Positions 8,756-18,215 are shown, counted from the stretch's first letter. The stretch is 50,170 nt of DNA from DATMNR01 sp963702765 (GCA_963702765.1 CAVPEB010000041.1:1-50170); one strand, 5' to 3'. Program-made: numbers and translations. Notes: a model not told the origin generated them from the letters alone.

Positions 8756-9046
8756 TCATGCTCCTTGCCATTCTTCACTCAAGTCTCGCCAGTGAGGATT
8801 CATTGACTCGATCAAAGCAATCTTCTTTGCACGCAGCCAGCCCTTTATCTCCTTCTCCCTCGCGATAGCAGCGTACACATCAAATGTTTCTTCAAAGTAG
8901 ACTAAGCAGGTAATTCGGTATTTGCTAGTAAAGCCCGCAACCAGATGATGTTTATGTTCGAACATACGTCGCTGCAGGTTATTGGTGACGCCTGTGTAGA
9001 TTGTTTGAGAGCGATTAGTCATGATGTAGACGTAGTAGTGCTTCAT
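8756..9046 (-). CDS. GIY-YIG nuclease superfamily protein (YhbQ/UPF0213-like)
   Basis: About 96 residues from MKHYYVYIMTN. The YVYIM and IYTGVTNNLQRRMFEH boxes correspond to the GIY and YIG strands plus the catalytic Arg helix. Later come EHKHHLVAGFTSKY, VYFEE and AIAREKEIKGWLRAKK, standard for the compact single-domain nuclease family. Codons upstream of MKHYY (MIQEKSGHQQ) lack a family counterpart, so the internal ATG was chosen. Free-standing members are considered structure-specific DNA nucleases, but few are characterised. The gene is framed on both sides by copies of one palindromic repeat, with its stop about 17 bp from the nearest, which suggests gene and repeats may spread or act together. 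Confidence 0.85.
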   Translation of the reverse strand: MKHYYVYIMTNRSQTIYTGVTNNLQRRMFEHKHHLVAGFTSKYRITCLVYFEETFDVYAAIAREKEIKGWLRAKKIALIESMNPHWRDLSEEWQGA

Positions 9047-9104
9047 CTGCTGGTGCCCTGATTTTTCTTGTATCACCTTGCTACTGTCGATTGGTACCTA
9101 GTAG

Positions 9105-9171
9105 TGTCACCCTGAGCGCTGCGAAGGCTCTCGTCCCAGTCACGAGACCTTCGTTGCGACTCAGGATCACA
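9105..9171. repeat. Palindromic intergenic repeat, complete copy 5
   Basis: Begins TGTCACCCTGAGCGCTGCG and ends with CGTTGCGACTCAGGATCACA. The arms pair imperfectly over roughly 25 bp. It lies upstream of the GIY-YIG gene's start. Confidence 0.8.
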
Positions 9172-9198
9172 ATCCAGACACGAATATTGCTCCCACTG

Positions 9199-9270
9199 TG
9201 TCATTCTGAGCGTCGAGCGAAGATCTCACTCGCTGGGTCACGAGATCCTTCGTTGCGACTCAGGATGACA
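9199..9270. repeat. Palindromic intergenic repeat, complete copy 6
   Basis: Nearly identical to copy 1 over its whole length, including the CTCACTCGCTGGGT loop region and CAGGATGACA end. It ends 12 bp before the stop of the LLM oxidoreductase gene, so it would lie in the 3' end of that transcript. Confidence 0.85.
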
Positions 9271-9282
9271 AGTAAGAAACCT

Positions 9283-10239
9283 CTATATTCTCGGCAAGAC
9301 ACTGGTGGCGAAAGCACGAAGTCCATCAATATCGTCTAGATCAAACCATTGCAAAACCAGTTCATCGGCTCCTACTTTGCTATACGCATTGATCTGTTCG
9401 ACGATCATGTCCGGCGTGCCAACGATTGTGCCATCCATACTCAATTCTTCGATTACTGTATCGAGGGATTTACCAGCATAGTGTGGATCGTTTAAACGCC
9501 ATCTCAAGCGGCTATCAAGCTCCGTCATGTCACGTCCAAATGTGAAACTCAACATCACCGTTCGTTTGACTTCCGAGGGGTTTCGTCCGGCCGTGCGCAA
9601 CATTTGATCCAGCATGACTGAACGTTCCTCGAATGCTGATGGTGAGAGAAAGCCCCCGTTCCAGATGTCGGCGAAGCGTACGACGAGTGGGAACGTGCGT
9701 TTGGTGCCATTACCGCCGATCATGATTTCAGGCCCTCGCGGTCGAAGTGGACGGGGTAATAATAGCGCCTCTCGCAGCTGAAAGAATTTTCCCTCGTAGG
9801 TGACCGGTTCACCGCTGTTCAATAAGCGTGTGATGACCTCGAGTCCTTCTTCAAAGCGTGCCATACGCGTTGGTATATCACCCAGATCGTGACCAAATAA
9901 GCGATGTTCACGTTCCTGCCAACCCGCTCCAAGGCCAAGAATCATGCGCCCATTGCTCAGATCATCCAGAGCCGCGGCCTGGCGAACCAGCAGTGTCGGA
10001 TCTCGGAAAGAGATTGGAGAAACCAATGGTCCAAAATGAATATGCTGTGAATGATCGGCCAGGTATGCAAGTGACACAATCATTTCGAGTGAATCCTTGT
10101 CAGGCGGTCGCGCATTTGTGAAGTGGTCAGAGCGGAAGAGTCCAGCGAAGCCCAGGTCTTCTACTTCTGTAACCAGCCTTTTCCAATAAGGCCAGGTAAG
10201 GCCATTCTGACCCTCAATTTGTATAGATATTGCTACCAT
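9283..10239 (-). CDS. LLM-class flavin-dependent oxidoreductase (F420-type)
   Basis: 318 residues starting MVAISIQIEGQ, with an AGAGGAG site upstream. The sequence follows the bacterial luciferase-like TIM barrel: LGFAGLFRSDHF near residue 30, the SNGRMILGLGAGWQEREH flavin-binding stretch near 95-112, ARFEEGLEVITRLL, then PEIMIGGNGTKRTFPLVVRF near 190. The GGxG and the LGLGAGW motif are typical of F420-dependent members, which reduce or oxidise small substrates with the deazaflavin cofactor. F420 rather than FMN use is inference; the physiological substrate cannot be told. It stands alone on the minus strand, with the repeat cluster downstream. Confidence 0.88.
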   Translation of the reverse strand: MVAISIQIEGQNGLTWPYWKRLVTEVEDLGFAGLFRSDHFTNARPPDKDSLEMIVSLAYLADHSQHIHFGPLVSPISFRDPTLLVRQAAALDDLSNGRMILGLGAGWQEREHRLFGHDLGDIPTRMARFEEGLEVITRLLNSGEPVTYEGKFFQLREALLLPRPLRPRGPEIMIGGNGTKRTFPLVVRFADIWNGGFLSPSAFEERSVMLDQMLRTAGRNPSEVKRTVMLSFTFGRDMTELDSRLRWRLNDPHYAGKSLDTVIEELSMDGTIVGTPDMIVEQINAYSKVGADELVLQWFDLDDIDGLRAFATSVLPRI

Positions 10240-10410
10240 GTATAGAAACTCCTCTTTCGCTTATTGCTTGCTCTTTCATTGAATGCTTATCTGGCATGAC
10301 ATGTCAAGCAAAGGACTAGTACTTTATGCTTTCCTTCGATACATCTTTATCACCTTTCGTTAGGTGATGTAGAGAACCAGGACTATTTTACAAATGTAAT
10401 GGAGGTTGTT

Positions 10411-11786
10411 TTGGAAGACCAGATTTTACATGTCGATTCAATGGAGGAAGTATCATCCGACGAGAATCCATTCAAGAAGTTGCTTAAGCAAGAACACCGA
10501 TTAATCGAGCGATTGCATGAAGAGCAAGAAGCTGAAGCAATAGCGCAGGAGCGTTTTCAACAAGCACAGAAACGCTTGCAGCGAAGAAGAAAGCGTTTAG
10601 AGCGAATTCAAGGCAAACTAGTGCATGTTCGAGCACAACTGGCTGAGTTACAAATTATAGAACATCAACCCGTGTATAGTGAGAATGAGCTTGTAATAAT
10701 TTCTATGCAGGAATCAACCACACCTGTCGATTTCGAAGAAGTCACGCTTGTTCATCCCGAACAAAATAACGAGATTGCTCAGGAACCCGACGATCTTTCG
10801 CCAGCTTATATAGAATACCCTGCTCTCGACACAAGTGCAGCAGGTCAGGAGCATACATCCATGCACATGGATGCGAGCGATGTTTCAGACGTTGATGGCA
10901 ACAAAGAATTGGCTATCGAGCAAGAATTCTCCCTACCTGAGCAAGAAACTACATCCCCCCTGACCTTTACTTACGAGCCTATTGAGGCTATAGTCGAGCC
11001 AGAACCTGGAACTACTTCGGATGTGACAGGTGACGAGGAACTCTTCGCGCCAGAGCAAGAGACCTTCTCCTCTGTGCCCTCTTCATCCATACCTTTCGAA
11101 ACTACGCCTGAGCCAGAAGCATCTTCTTCTAATGCAGAAACGGAGTTGACTTCTCGAACACAAGTGAATCAGAACACGAGGCAGTTCAAGAGTTAGAAGC
11201 AAGTTCTCCCTCCCCAATCGAGTCCTCCATACTACCCCCACAAGAGCAAGAACCTGTAGCTACTCTTGACTCTACAGCAACCGAATCGGAAGCAGAGGTC
11301 ATTGATACCAATGACATTTCCTCAGAAACAAACTCGGAACGTAAACCCACCCAACCCCTGCAATTAGAGCAAACAGATCTTGCCGCTGCCGAGTCGCATA
11401 CTTCAAATATCCAATCGGCTAAAGAAGCCTGGATAGCCGCCGAGTCTGCAATGCAGAATATACGTAATGCGGCAAACAGTATAGCAACGAGTATTGCATT
11501 CCTGTCTCAAACTGATGGGTTAAGCAGTGAATTCATGGAAGAACTGGTGCGCAAACAGGCTGATGCGAACAGAGAACTACTGAAAGCTCAAGATACTGCG
11601 CGAGCAGCATATGAGCGATTCGTCCAGGTACAAAGAGATGCTCAGCCTACTACTGGCCAATCTATACACACGCCAGAGGGTTCCTCACAGCATAAGCAAG
11701 AGGATGCCTCGTTACCACCAGCCGAAGAAAACGGCCTTGATCAGACTGCAAAGTTGCATGCCGTCCGCTTATATACCGAATGGTAG
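10411..11786 (+). pseudogene. Acidic coiled-coil protein, split by one frameshift
   Basis: The first frame starts at a TTG at 10411 (GGAGG 5 bases before) or the ATG at 10399 and ends at 11196. It has a charged coiled coil (HRLIERLHEEQEAEAIAQER) and then a long Glu/Ser/Thr/Pro-rich low-complexity region. From about 11145 the same composition (SESEHEAVQELEASSPSP) continues in the frame one base back, through a helical end (SAKEAWIAAESAMQNIRNAA) to a stop at 11786. One base therefore seems to be missing near 11140-11160. No slippery heptamer is visible, so a mutation or a sequencing error is more likely than programmed shifting. No family recognised. Confidence 0.6.
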
Positions 11787-11820
11787 TTTCTAGTTGACTG
11801 TAATAAGGAAAGAAGAGAGA

Positions 11821-11862
11821 AAAGCCCGCCATGAGTGCAAAGCATGATGGGCTTTCTTTTTC
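11821..11862. terminator. Bidirectional terminator hairpin
   Basis: AAAGCCCGCCAT pairs with ATGATGGGCTTT and is followed by TCTTTTT on the plus strand. The minus strand has TTTTCTCTCTTC. It sits between the convergent coiled-coil gene and methyltransferase gene and suits both. Confidence 0.8.
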
Positions 11863-11874
11863 ACATCTCCGCAC

Positions 11875-12669
11875 TCACTTGATCCCGATGCGGACTCGGT
11901 AACTAAAATACCAGGGAATGGGTTCGGACCCAATATGTTGGAGCGCGGCCTGTCTGAGGCGATCAAAACCGATCTCTTGTTCGGTGAACTGGAACCGGTG
12001 GCTGAGCGCACTGCTCTGCATCATCTCAAGAAACCGTGCCGCGTCTCCCAGTTCGATATGATGAAGCAACACCTCGCGGGTGAAGCGGAAGTGAGCGCTA
12101 TCGCGCAGTGGGTCGAGAGATTTGTTCTTCGGCCAGATCTTGAGGCTCTGAGCCAGCCCGCGCTCCCGGACAAGTTCCACTATGCGTTTACCAACCTCCT
12201 GGGCGAGCCGATCAAGCTCCCAATGGATTGCTGGTGGCGAATCATAGTCATACGCCGCAAAGAGTCCTCCGGGTCGGAGAATCCGAGCGATCTCGGCCAG
12301 GGTCGCAGTCGGCTCCATCCAGTGGAACGATTGGGCAGCAGTGACGATATCAGCGCATCCATCAGGCAGGCTTGTCTGATGAGCAACCCCTTCTCGATAC
12401 TCGATATGTGCCGCGTAGGGATGATCCTCGACTTTGTGGACGGCCTCTTTCCGCATATCGGCGTTGGGTTCGATCCCAATCACCCGCTCGGCCCGCTCAC
12501 CCCAGATTGCAGTAGACAGCCCGGTACCGCTGCCCAAATCCACCACCAGGGCGGGATGAGGAAGGTGAATCAACTGCGTCAGCAGATCGAGCAAAACCGG
12601 TGGCGGTGTGGGGCGCGCCCGATCGTAGCTGCTGGCTTTGCCAGTCCAAATTTCACTGGTTTCTGTCAT
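11875..12669 (-). CDS. Class I SAM-dependent methyltransferase
   Basis: 264 residues. Motif I is LVVDLGSGTGLST near residues 41-53, the acidic residue after strand 2 is IGIEPNADM near 64-72, and DIVTAAQSFHWM plus ARILRPGGLFAAYDYD supply motifs II and III. This is the Methyltransf_11/25 type seen in ubiquinone/menaquinone-like and small-molecule methyltransferases. The N-terminal SYDRARPTPP is also typical. GAGGAAACAGC precedes the ATG. Substrate unknown; no pathway neighbours. Confidence 0.88.
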   Translation of the reverse strand: MTETSEIWTGKASSYDRARPTPPPVLLDLLTQLIHLPHPALVVDLGSGTGLSTAIWGERAERVIGIEPNADMRKEAVHKVEDHPYAAHIEYREGVAHQTSLPDGCADIVTAAQSFHWMEPTATLAEIARILRPGGLFAAYDYDSPPAIHWELDRLAQEVGKRIVELVRERGLAQSLKIWPKNKSLDPLRDSAHFRFTREVLLHHIELGDAARFLEMMQSSALSHRFQFTEQEIGFDRLRQAALQHIGSEPIPWYFSYRVRIGIK

Positions 12670-12746
12670 GCTGTTTCCTCTTCTGCTTTTCCTTTTTTTG
12701 TTTCATCTGTTTTTCTCTTCTCCAACCACATCCCTGTCCGTTTTTA

Positions 12747-13805
12747 TTATGCTCTTACATTTAGCAACAGATGTAAGCCAACCCACATAACATAGCTCAA
12801 TAATAGTAAGAAGCCAGTGATACGATGCAAACGGCTCATACGAATGCATACGATCGTACCCACTGTCAGCACGACTATGAATGGCCCATCCAGGACAAGT
12901 AAAAGATGATCTTGCACAAGAGTATGCCATAACAACAAAGGCAATGCGATTCCAAGTGCTGCGTTGATGCTATTGCTGCTATAAATTTCCTCGACACACG
13001 CAGCCATCCGTCCAGTACGCACAAGAATAACTGCAACCACAGTATTCGGCAATGATGTTGCAACAGCCAGAACCAATAAACCTGCCAACACAGAAGGCAT
13101 GTGCAAATCTGCCGTTAATTGTTCTCCCGATTGCACCATTACAATGACCCCGCCTAAAGCTACGACCAGCGCAAATAGAACCTCTGCGATTAATCGCTGA
13201 AGGGAGACAGATAAAGTACCAGGCTTGGACTCCTCTTGTTTGGGTATGGTCTCGACATGAGGAGGATGAGGTCTTCTGACTATATGAAGCACCAATGAGC
13301 CAAATATTGCTACTGCCAAAATCAGCGCAAGAACGAGGGGTACGAAAGTCAATAATTGCGTAGAGACAGGGACACCAATTGGTGAACGTGGTAGTAACCA
13401 GATTGCTACCAGGGTAGTCAGAGTGATGGCAAAGGCATAGTAGGCAATAATCAGCACGTCATGTTTCTCTTTGAGTCGCAGGTGGATTCCATGTGAGCCA
13501 GGGGCGGCCAGAGCTGATATGCCAAGAATGATGGCCAGATTATAAATATTGGAACCGATGATAATACCTAATCCAACATCCTGTTGGCCATTAGCAATCG
13601 CTACAATTGAAGCAAAATAGTTGGGAATGTTTGCGCCAAGCGCGCTGAGAATACTCAGCATGCCAGCGGAAAGGTCCAACCTATCACAGAGAGCCTCCAA
13701 TCTGCGTGTAAACCATGCCGCGGCACTCAACACTATCAGAAGCGAGATCAAGAAGAGAGCGAGCATTAATAGAAAAGGAGAGGTGGGAGACGGCAATACA
13801 TTCAT
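12747..13805 (-). CDS. Sodium/calcium exchanger family (CaCA) membrane protein
   Basis: About 352 residues with ten or eleven hydrophobic helices and a basic-to-acidic loop in the middle (HIVRRPHPPHVETIPKQEES). The first alpha repeat is recognisable as SALGANIPNYFASI and GSNIYNLAIILGI; the second as AVATSLPNTVVAV and SSNSINAALGIALP. The usual acidic pore residues in these repeats (GNS/GTS..PE) look replaced here (ANIPN, SLPN), so ion selectivity may be altered. The ATG at 13805 overlaps the glycosyltransferase stop in ATGA fashion, giving translational coupling; an ATG eight codons upstream is less likely. Confidence 0.75.
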   Translation of the reverse strand: MNVLPSPTSPFLLMLALFLISLLIVLSAAAWFTRRLEALCDRLDLSAGMLSILSALGANIPNYFASIVAIANGQQDVGLGIIIGSNIYNLAIILGISALAAPGSHGIHLRLKEKHDVLIIAYYAFAITLTTLVAIWLLPRSPIGVPVSTQLLTFVPLVLALILAVAIFGSLVLHIVRRPHPPHVETIPKQEESKPGTLSVSLQRLIAEVLFALVVALGGVIVMVQSGEQLTADLHMPSVLAGLLVLAVATSLPNTVVAVILVRTGRMAACVEEIYSSNSINAALGIALPLLLWHTLVQDHLLLVLDGPFIVVLTVGTIVCIRMSRLHRITGFLLLLSYVMWVGLHLLLNVRA

Positions 13806-15040
13806 TTGTAATACTGTCGTCCGCGCCAATCAATGCCTTTGCGTCGTAGCACGCGCCAGGCCGACTCGGCCAGGATACATTCGAATAAGGAAGCTGCCAA
13901 TGGGTAAGCGAATGCATAGTACCACGGCACATTCAGCTCTCTGTCTATCGACATGTGGTACGAAAGTAGCGGCCCCAACTCAAGAAGCGTTGCAGCCCCA
14001 ATCTCAGAAGAAGAAATGACCTTTTCTCGTACGAGCTTTTGTCTGCTTATCCAGGCTACTAACGGCAGCAGAAAAGGCACAATAGCCACCATAGGCAATC
14101 CGATCAGTTCTAATAACACAAAAGCAACACCTCCCCGACTACCTAAAAAGGCATTCTTACGCCATCCCTGCCAGGCATCTCGCAGTCCGCGATACATTTG
14201 CACACGCACCAGGTCACGTCCATCCTCAAGCCTGAGCTTGAAACCTTGCTGCTTTACCGTGTTAGCCAGGTCGCGATCATCTAGCAGGGTGTTACGAAGT
14301 TCTGGACGAGCGTAACCACCCAGTATGTCATAAACAGTACGACGGATGAGAATGAACTGTCCATTGGCAATTGCGATTGAACTCAGAGGATCATTAACTT
14401 TCTTGACGGGATACATCATAGAGATACCAAGATAGGCCATAGGCATCATCACCTTTTCCCAGAAACCCGGTAGTTCCTGCGCCGTACCCAGAGTGTATAA
14501 ATCACTGCCACTATGTAGTGCCGCAGTCAGAGCGCAACGTAATGCATTCGGAGCATGCCAGGTATCAGCATCGGTGAATAACAACCATTCTCCATGAGAT
14601 TCCTGTACACCTGCATGGATCGCGTGCGGTTTGCCTGCCCAGCCCTCGGGCAATTCATCGCGCAAGCGCTGCACCCACAGGCGATTACTTTGAGGATGTG
14701 TCTGTATGATATTTTCAAGGATGTTAGGAGTATCATCTGTGGAACCATCATCGACAACAATGACTTCAAAGTTGGGATAGCTCTGTTCGAGGAGTGACTC
14801 GACGCAGCGCCGGATATTACGTTCCTCGTTTCGGGCAGGCACAATAATAGAGACTAGAGGATAGTTTGCAGACTTTGCATACTGCTCAGAATTTTCAAGC
14901 CTGGAAACAGACTTCTTGACGCGGTCCTTTTTAGCTGGTGTACTGCGCATCCACAGTACGAGATAAAATCCCACCACGCTAATGACATGTGACCAGAGGA
15001 GGAAACGAGACAGGGTTTTTAAGATAGTGTGTTTTTTCAT
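13802..15040 (-). CDS. Family 2 glycosyltransferase, membrane-anchored
   Basis: 412 residues. A short N-terminal membrane helix (residues 14-30) is followed by the GT-A core: VSIIVPARNEERNI near 62-75, EVIVVDDGSTDDTP near 93-106, and the DAD metal site in LLFTDADTWH near 152-161. The DDRDLANTVKQQG segment near 248 supplies the catalytic acidic region, and two more membrane helices and RKGIDWRGRQY close the protein. This C-terminal pattern resembles carotenoid- and hopanoid-associated glycosyltransferases (CrtQ/HpnB-like). The acceptor is inferred, not shown. It is the first gene of a two-gene operon with the cation exchanger. Confidence 0.85.
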   Translation of the reverse strand: MKKHTILKTLSRFLLWSHVISVVGFYLVLWMRSTPAKKDRVKKSVSRLENSEQYAKSANYPLVSIIVPARNEERNIRRCVESLLEQSYPNFEVIVVDDGSTDDTPNILENIIQTHPQSNRLWVQRLRDELPEGWAGKPHAIHAGVQESHGEWLLFTDADTWHAPNALRCALTAALHSGSDLYTLGTAQELPGFWEKVMMPMAYLGISMMYPVKKVNDPLSSIAIANGQFILIRRTVYDILGGYARPELRNTLLDDRDLANTVKQQGFKLRLEDGRDLVRVQMYRGLRDAWQGWRKNAFLGSRGGVAFVLLELIGLPMVAIVPFLLPLVAWISRQKLVREKVISSSEIGAATLLELGPLLSYHMSIDRELNVPWYYAFAYPLAASLFECILAESAWRVLRRKGIDWRGRQYYK

Positions 15041-15370
15041 TAAATTTACTCTTTTGATATGTTTTTCTCATTATACCAATAGAGTGTTGAGTCAACAAAT
15101 TACTGCCAGCACCGGGGAATAAAGGGTTCCTCTTAAAATCGCAATTCCACCCAGGCCGATGCAAGCGTCCCTACCTCTACGCGACTTGAAAAGATTGTAG
15201 AGCTAATTACTTCTTTTTAGCTAAAAAATTGTGTATACTTTTCTTGGGGGAAACAGATCTTCATTTTAGACCATTCACGTATCATTGTGCTTTGTAGCGC
15301 GTTCTTGCCTAAACTACCTATCTCTAAGGATAGGCAATCCAGTTTTATTGTCTAAAGGAGAGTGTATTTG

Positions 15371-16372
15371 ATGAGCAGCAACCGACGTAGTATGCACCTC
15401 ATATCCCGCATTGGTATTGCGGTCGTATTTGCAATTGGGATGATGGTGCCGCTTGTAGCTTCGGCACACACTGATGTGAGCAATGCCAAGCTCAAGAATT
15501 TCCAACATGTGTTCATTATCATGATGGAGAACACGAGCTATTCGAGCCTCATCGGCAATCCAAATGCGCCCTGGATTAACTCCGCAGTAGCAACCTATGG
15601 CTTTGCGACCGACTATTTTGGCGTTACACATCCAAGCCAGCCGAATTACATTGCGGCAACCTCTGGCTCGACCAATGGAGTCACAAGTGATAATGATATA
15701 ACCATAAATGTCCCAAACATTGTGGATCAGATTGAGGGGAGCGGCAGAACGTGGAAGGCGTATATGCAATCGTATGCGCTATGCAGTTCGCCGACTCAGT
15801 CCGTCTGCGGTAACCAGCTTTACGAGCGCAAGCACAATCCGTTTATCTCGTATCAAGACGTTCAGAGCAATCCGGCACGCGTGGCCAAAATCGTGGACTT
15901 TAGCCAGCTTGCTACCGACCTGGCAAATAAATCAGTTCCAGACTACACCTGGATCAGCCCAGATCAGTGTCATGATATGCATGGGATTGGCTCAACGCCT
16001 TCCGATCCTTGTGACTTCTCCCAAGTGCAGAGCTTAATCAAGACAGGTGATACCTTCTTGAACAATACGGTCAACACGATTATGAACTCGCAGGCTTTTA
16101 ACGGCAACTCGGTCATCTTCATCACCTGGGATGAGAGCGACTTTCCGTTCGGTGACACCAGCGGCTGCTGCGATGCCAATCCCGGCGGGGGACATGTAGT
16201 CATGCTAACTATCTCACACTCATCTCACAAACCACGAACTTCAAGTGTGGCTTATAACCACTATTCTATGCTTTCTACGATCGAGGGTGGCTGGAGTCTT
16301 GGGTGCCTGGCAAATACCTGTGATACTGCCAACGTACCGACGATGAGCGACCTGGTTGGCCCGCAAGGGTAA
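15371..16372 (+). CDS. Secreted phosphoesterase (phospholipase C / acid phosphatase superfamily)
   Basis: About 333 residues from the ATG at 15371 (AAGGAG at 15355-15360). A signal peptide (basic SSNRRSMHLISR, then IGIAVVFAIGMMVPL, cleavage near ASA-H) directs it outside. The mature part has the alkaline-phosphatase-like fold motifs of PF04185: HVFIIMMENTSYSSL with the metal/nucleophile Thr or Ser, THPSQPNYIAATSG, YTWISPDQCHDMH, VIFITWDESDFPFGD and GGGHVVMLTIS. Several cysteines (ALCSSPTQSVCG, SGCCDANPG) suggest disulfides. It would hydrolyse phosphomonoesters or phospholipid headgroups in the envelope or soil. A GTG at 15362 is too near the ribosome-binding site. Confidence 0.85.
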   Translation: MSSNRRSMHLISRIGIAVVFAIGMMVPLVASAHTDVSNAKLKNFQHVFIIMMENTSYSSLIGNPNAPWINSAVATYGFATDYFGVTHPSQPNYIAATSGSTNGVTSDNDITINVPNIVDQIEGSGRTWKAYMQSYALCSSPTQSVCGNQLYERKHNPFISYQDVQSNPARVAKIVDFSQLATDLANKSVPDYTWISPDQCHDMHGIGSTPSDPCDFSQVQSLIKTGDTFLNNTVNTIMNSQAFNGNSVIFITWDESDFPFGDTSGCCDANPGGGHVVMLTISHSSHKPRTSSVAYNHYSMLSTIEGGWSLGCLANTCDTANVPTMSDLVGPQG

Positions 16373-16425
16373 TTGGTTTAAGAAAACTGGCGACCTGGCT
16401 GTCGGTTTCCCCCAAATGTTAACAA

Positions 16426-16460
16426 GAAGCGGTTGTGTGGCGACGCCATACAACCGCTTC
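16426..16460. terminator. Long GC-rich hairpin between convergent genes
   Basis: GAAGCGGTTGTGTGGCG pairs with CGCCATACAACCGCTTC with one G-T pair. It lies between the phosphoesterase and the convergent aldehyde dehydrogenase gene. No strong U-tract follows on either strand, so termination is likely but not certain. Confidence 0.6.
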
Positions 16461-16481
16461 CTGGTTCATGTATATGAGTTA

Positions 16482-17972
16482 TTATTTGCGCGTGGGAAAG
16501 GAGACAAAGATGGACTTGGTTTCGCTGAACTCTTCTACGGCACCGGCCCCTAACTCTCTGTGGCCATTACCACTAGCCCTCATGCCACCGAAAGGCATGT
16601 GGATTTCAGCTCCTGTAGTGGGAGCATTGAAGTAGACCAGGCCCGATTGGATGTCGCGTATGGCCCGAAAGGTCAAGCGAACGCTTTCGGTGAAGAGGGC
16701 AGTTGAAAGGCCATACTCTGTTGAGTTAGCAACCTTGATGGCTTCTTCGTAGGTCGCAACTGGCACTATTGAGACAAATGGACCAAAGATCTCTTCTGTA
16801 GCAATGCGCATTGATGGGCCAACATCAGTAAAGATGGTAGGTTTGTAGAATGCACCTCCGCTATATCCATCGCCTGTTAAAGGCGAGCCTCCCAGAATGA
16901 GCTTTGCCCCTTCCAATTTGCCAATCTCAGTGTATTCGTGTACTACTTTGACGCGTCCGGTGTTTACAAGTGGCCCCATGTCAATCTTGGGATCCAGACC
17001 ATCACCTACGCTCAATTTCTCCGCTGCGGCTACAAGCCGATCGGTGAACGCTTGCTGTACAGATTTTTGCACAATTACGCGGCTTGTGGCTGTACAGCGC
17101 TGTCCAGTAGTGCCAAATGCGCCTGAGGTCACGCTTTCGGCAGCGAGATCAAGGTCCGCATCATCAAGTACAATGACAGCATTTTTACCCCCCAGTTCAA
17201 GAGCGCAGCGACGCAGATCGCGACCGCAAATTTCCGCAACATGCCGCCCTACCTCAGTTGAGCCAGTGAGTGAGATCATATTGACGTCAGGATGGCTGAC
17301 CAGCACATCGCCAAGCGATCCGCCAGGACCAGTGACGACATTCAACACGCCAGCAGGCAATCCAGCTTTGTGTAAGACTTCAGCAAGTTTAAGCGCCAGT
17401 AAGGGTGTATCGCTGGCCGGTTTAAGGACCACCGCATTACCCGCTTGTAGGGCCGGAAGAGTCTTCCAGGCGGGAATAGCCATTGGAAAGTTCCATGGAG
17501 TGATGATGCCAACAATACCCACAGGTTGACGAACGGTCATATTGAATTTATTTAGAATTGCAGATGGGACAGTTTCACCCTCGGCACGACGTCCCTCACC
17601 CGCTATATATTTAGCGACATCAATAGCTGTCTGTACATCACCCCGTGTTTCCCTTAAAATCTTGCCCATTTCGCGCGTCATCAGAGCGGCAAGCTCTTCT
17701 TTCTCTTGTTCTAAGAGCAACGCCGCACGTAATAAAATCTCGCCGCGTTCGGGCGCAGGAATTGCAGCCCACCCCGGTTGAGCCTTGACTGCTGCTTCGA
17801 TAGCATCCTCAATGTCAGCGGCATTTGACCTCTGGTACCGTCCAATGACCTCTGAGGTGCGAGCGGGATTAGTGCTGGTGAATGTCTCACTACCTCGTGA
17901 GTTGCGCCAATCGCCACCAATGAAGTTCTGATAGATTTCACCCTGCTGCGTTGAGGGGCTTGAAATTGACAT
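16482..17972 (-). CDS. NAD(P)-dependent aldehyde dehydrogenase
   Basis: 496 residues from the ATG at 17972, chosen because GAGGAGAT precedes it. The catalytic Cys293 (GQRCTATSR), general base Glu259 (ALELGGKN) and Asn161 (TPWNFPMAIP) are all present, as is the cofactor-binding KPASDTPL and SLTGSTEVG. It matches the broad aldehyde dehydrogenase superfamily, nearest in feel to alpha-ketoglutarate-semialdehyde or succinate-semialdehyde dehydrogenases (NFIGGDW, GEGRRAEGETVPS, FNAPTTGAEIHMPFGGM). Exact substrate is inference. It stands alone on the minus strand, without sugar-acid catabolic genes nearby. Confidence 0.9.
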   Translation of the reverse strand: MSISSPSTQQGEIYQNFIGGDWRNSRGSETFTSTNPARTSEVIGRYQRSNAADIEDAIEAAVKAQPGWAAIPAPERGEILLRAALLLEQEKEELAALMTREMGKILRETRGDVQTAIDVAKYIAGEGRRAEGETVPSAILNKFNMTVRQPVGIVGIITPWNFPMAIPAWKTLPALQAGNAVVLKPASDTPLLALKLAEVLHKAGLPAGVLNVVTGPGGSLGDVLVSHPDVNMISLTGSTEVGRHVAEICGRDLRRCALELGGKNAVIVLDDADLDLAAESVTSGAFGTTGQRCTATSRVIVQKSVQQAFTDRLVAAAEKLSVGDGLDPKIDMGPLVNTGRVKVVHEYTEIGKLEGAKLILGGSPLTGDGYSGGAFYKPTIFTDVGPSMRIATEEIFGPFVSIVPVATYEEAIKVANSTEYGLSTALFTESVRLTFRAIRDIQSGLVYFNAPTTGAEIHMPFGGMRASGNGHRELGAGAVEEFSETKSIFVSFPTRK

Positions 17973-18215
17973 GGTAATATCTCCTCGTTGAGTTCTAACA
18001 CAGATGTGTTCTGACACCGTATGTATGTGCTTCGATGCACATTATATCACCCGATAGAGAAGACTGGCGATTGCGCATACTTGCCCTGAATAATATTCTG
18101 GCTAACGTTGAATTTTACTCGATTTTCTGCGATCACGCGTCTCATACTTAAAGAAATTATTAAAACCTCGTGTATTACAACTATAGCTATGCAAAGATTG
18201 CGAGAGACCAGGCAC

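Noticed and set aside
8491..9270. Repeat cluster as a CRISPR array
   Set aside because: The units are long palindromes with unequal arms, not short direct repeats with unique spacers, and no cas gene is present.
11140..11165. Programmed frameshift in the coiled-coil gene
   Set aside because: No slippery heptamer and no stimulatory structure seen at the break.
11935..12795. 286-codon plus-strand frame opposite the methyltransferase
   Set aside because: The minus strand holds all methyltransferase motifs; the plus frame has no recognisable domain.
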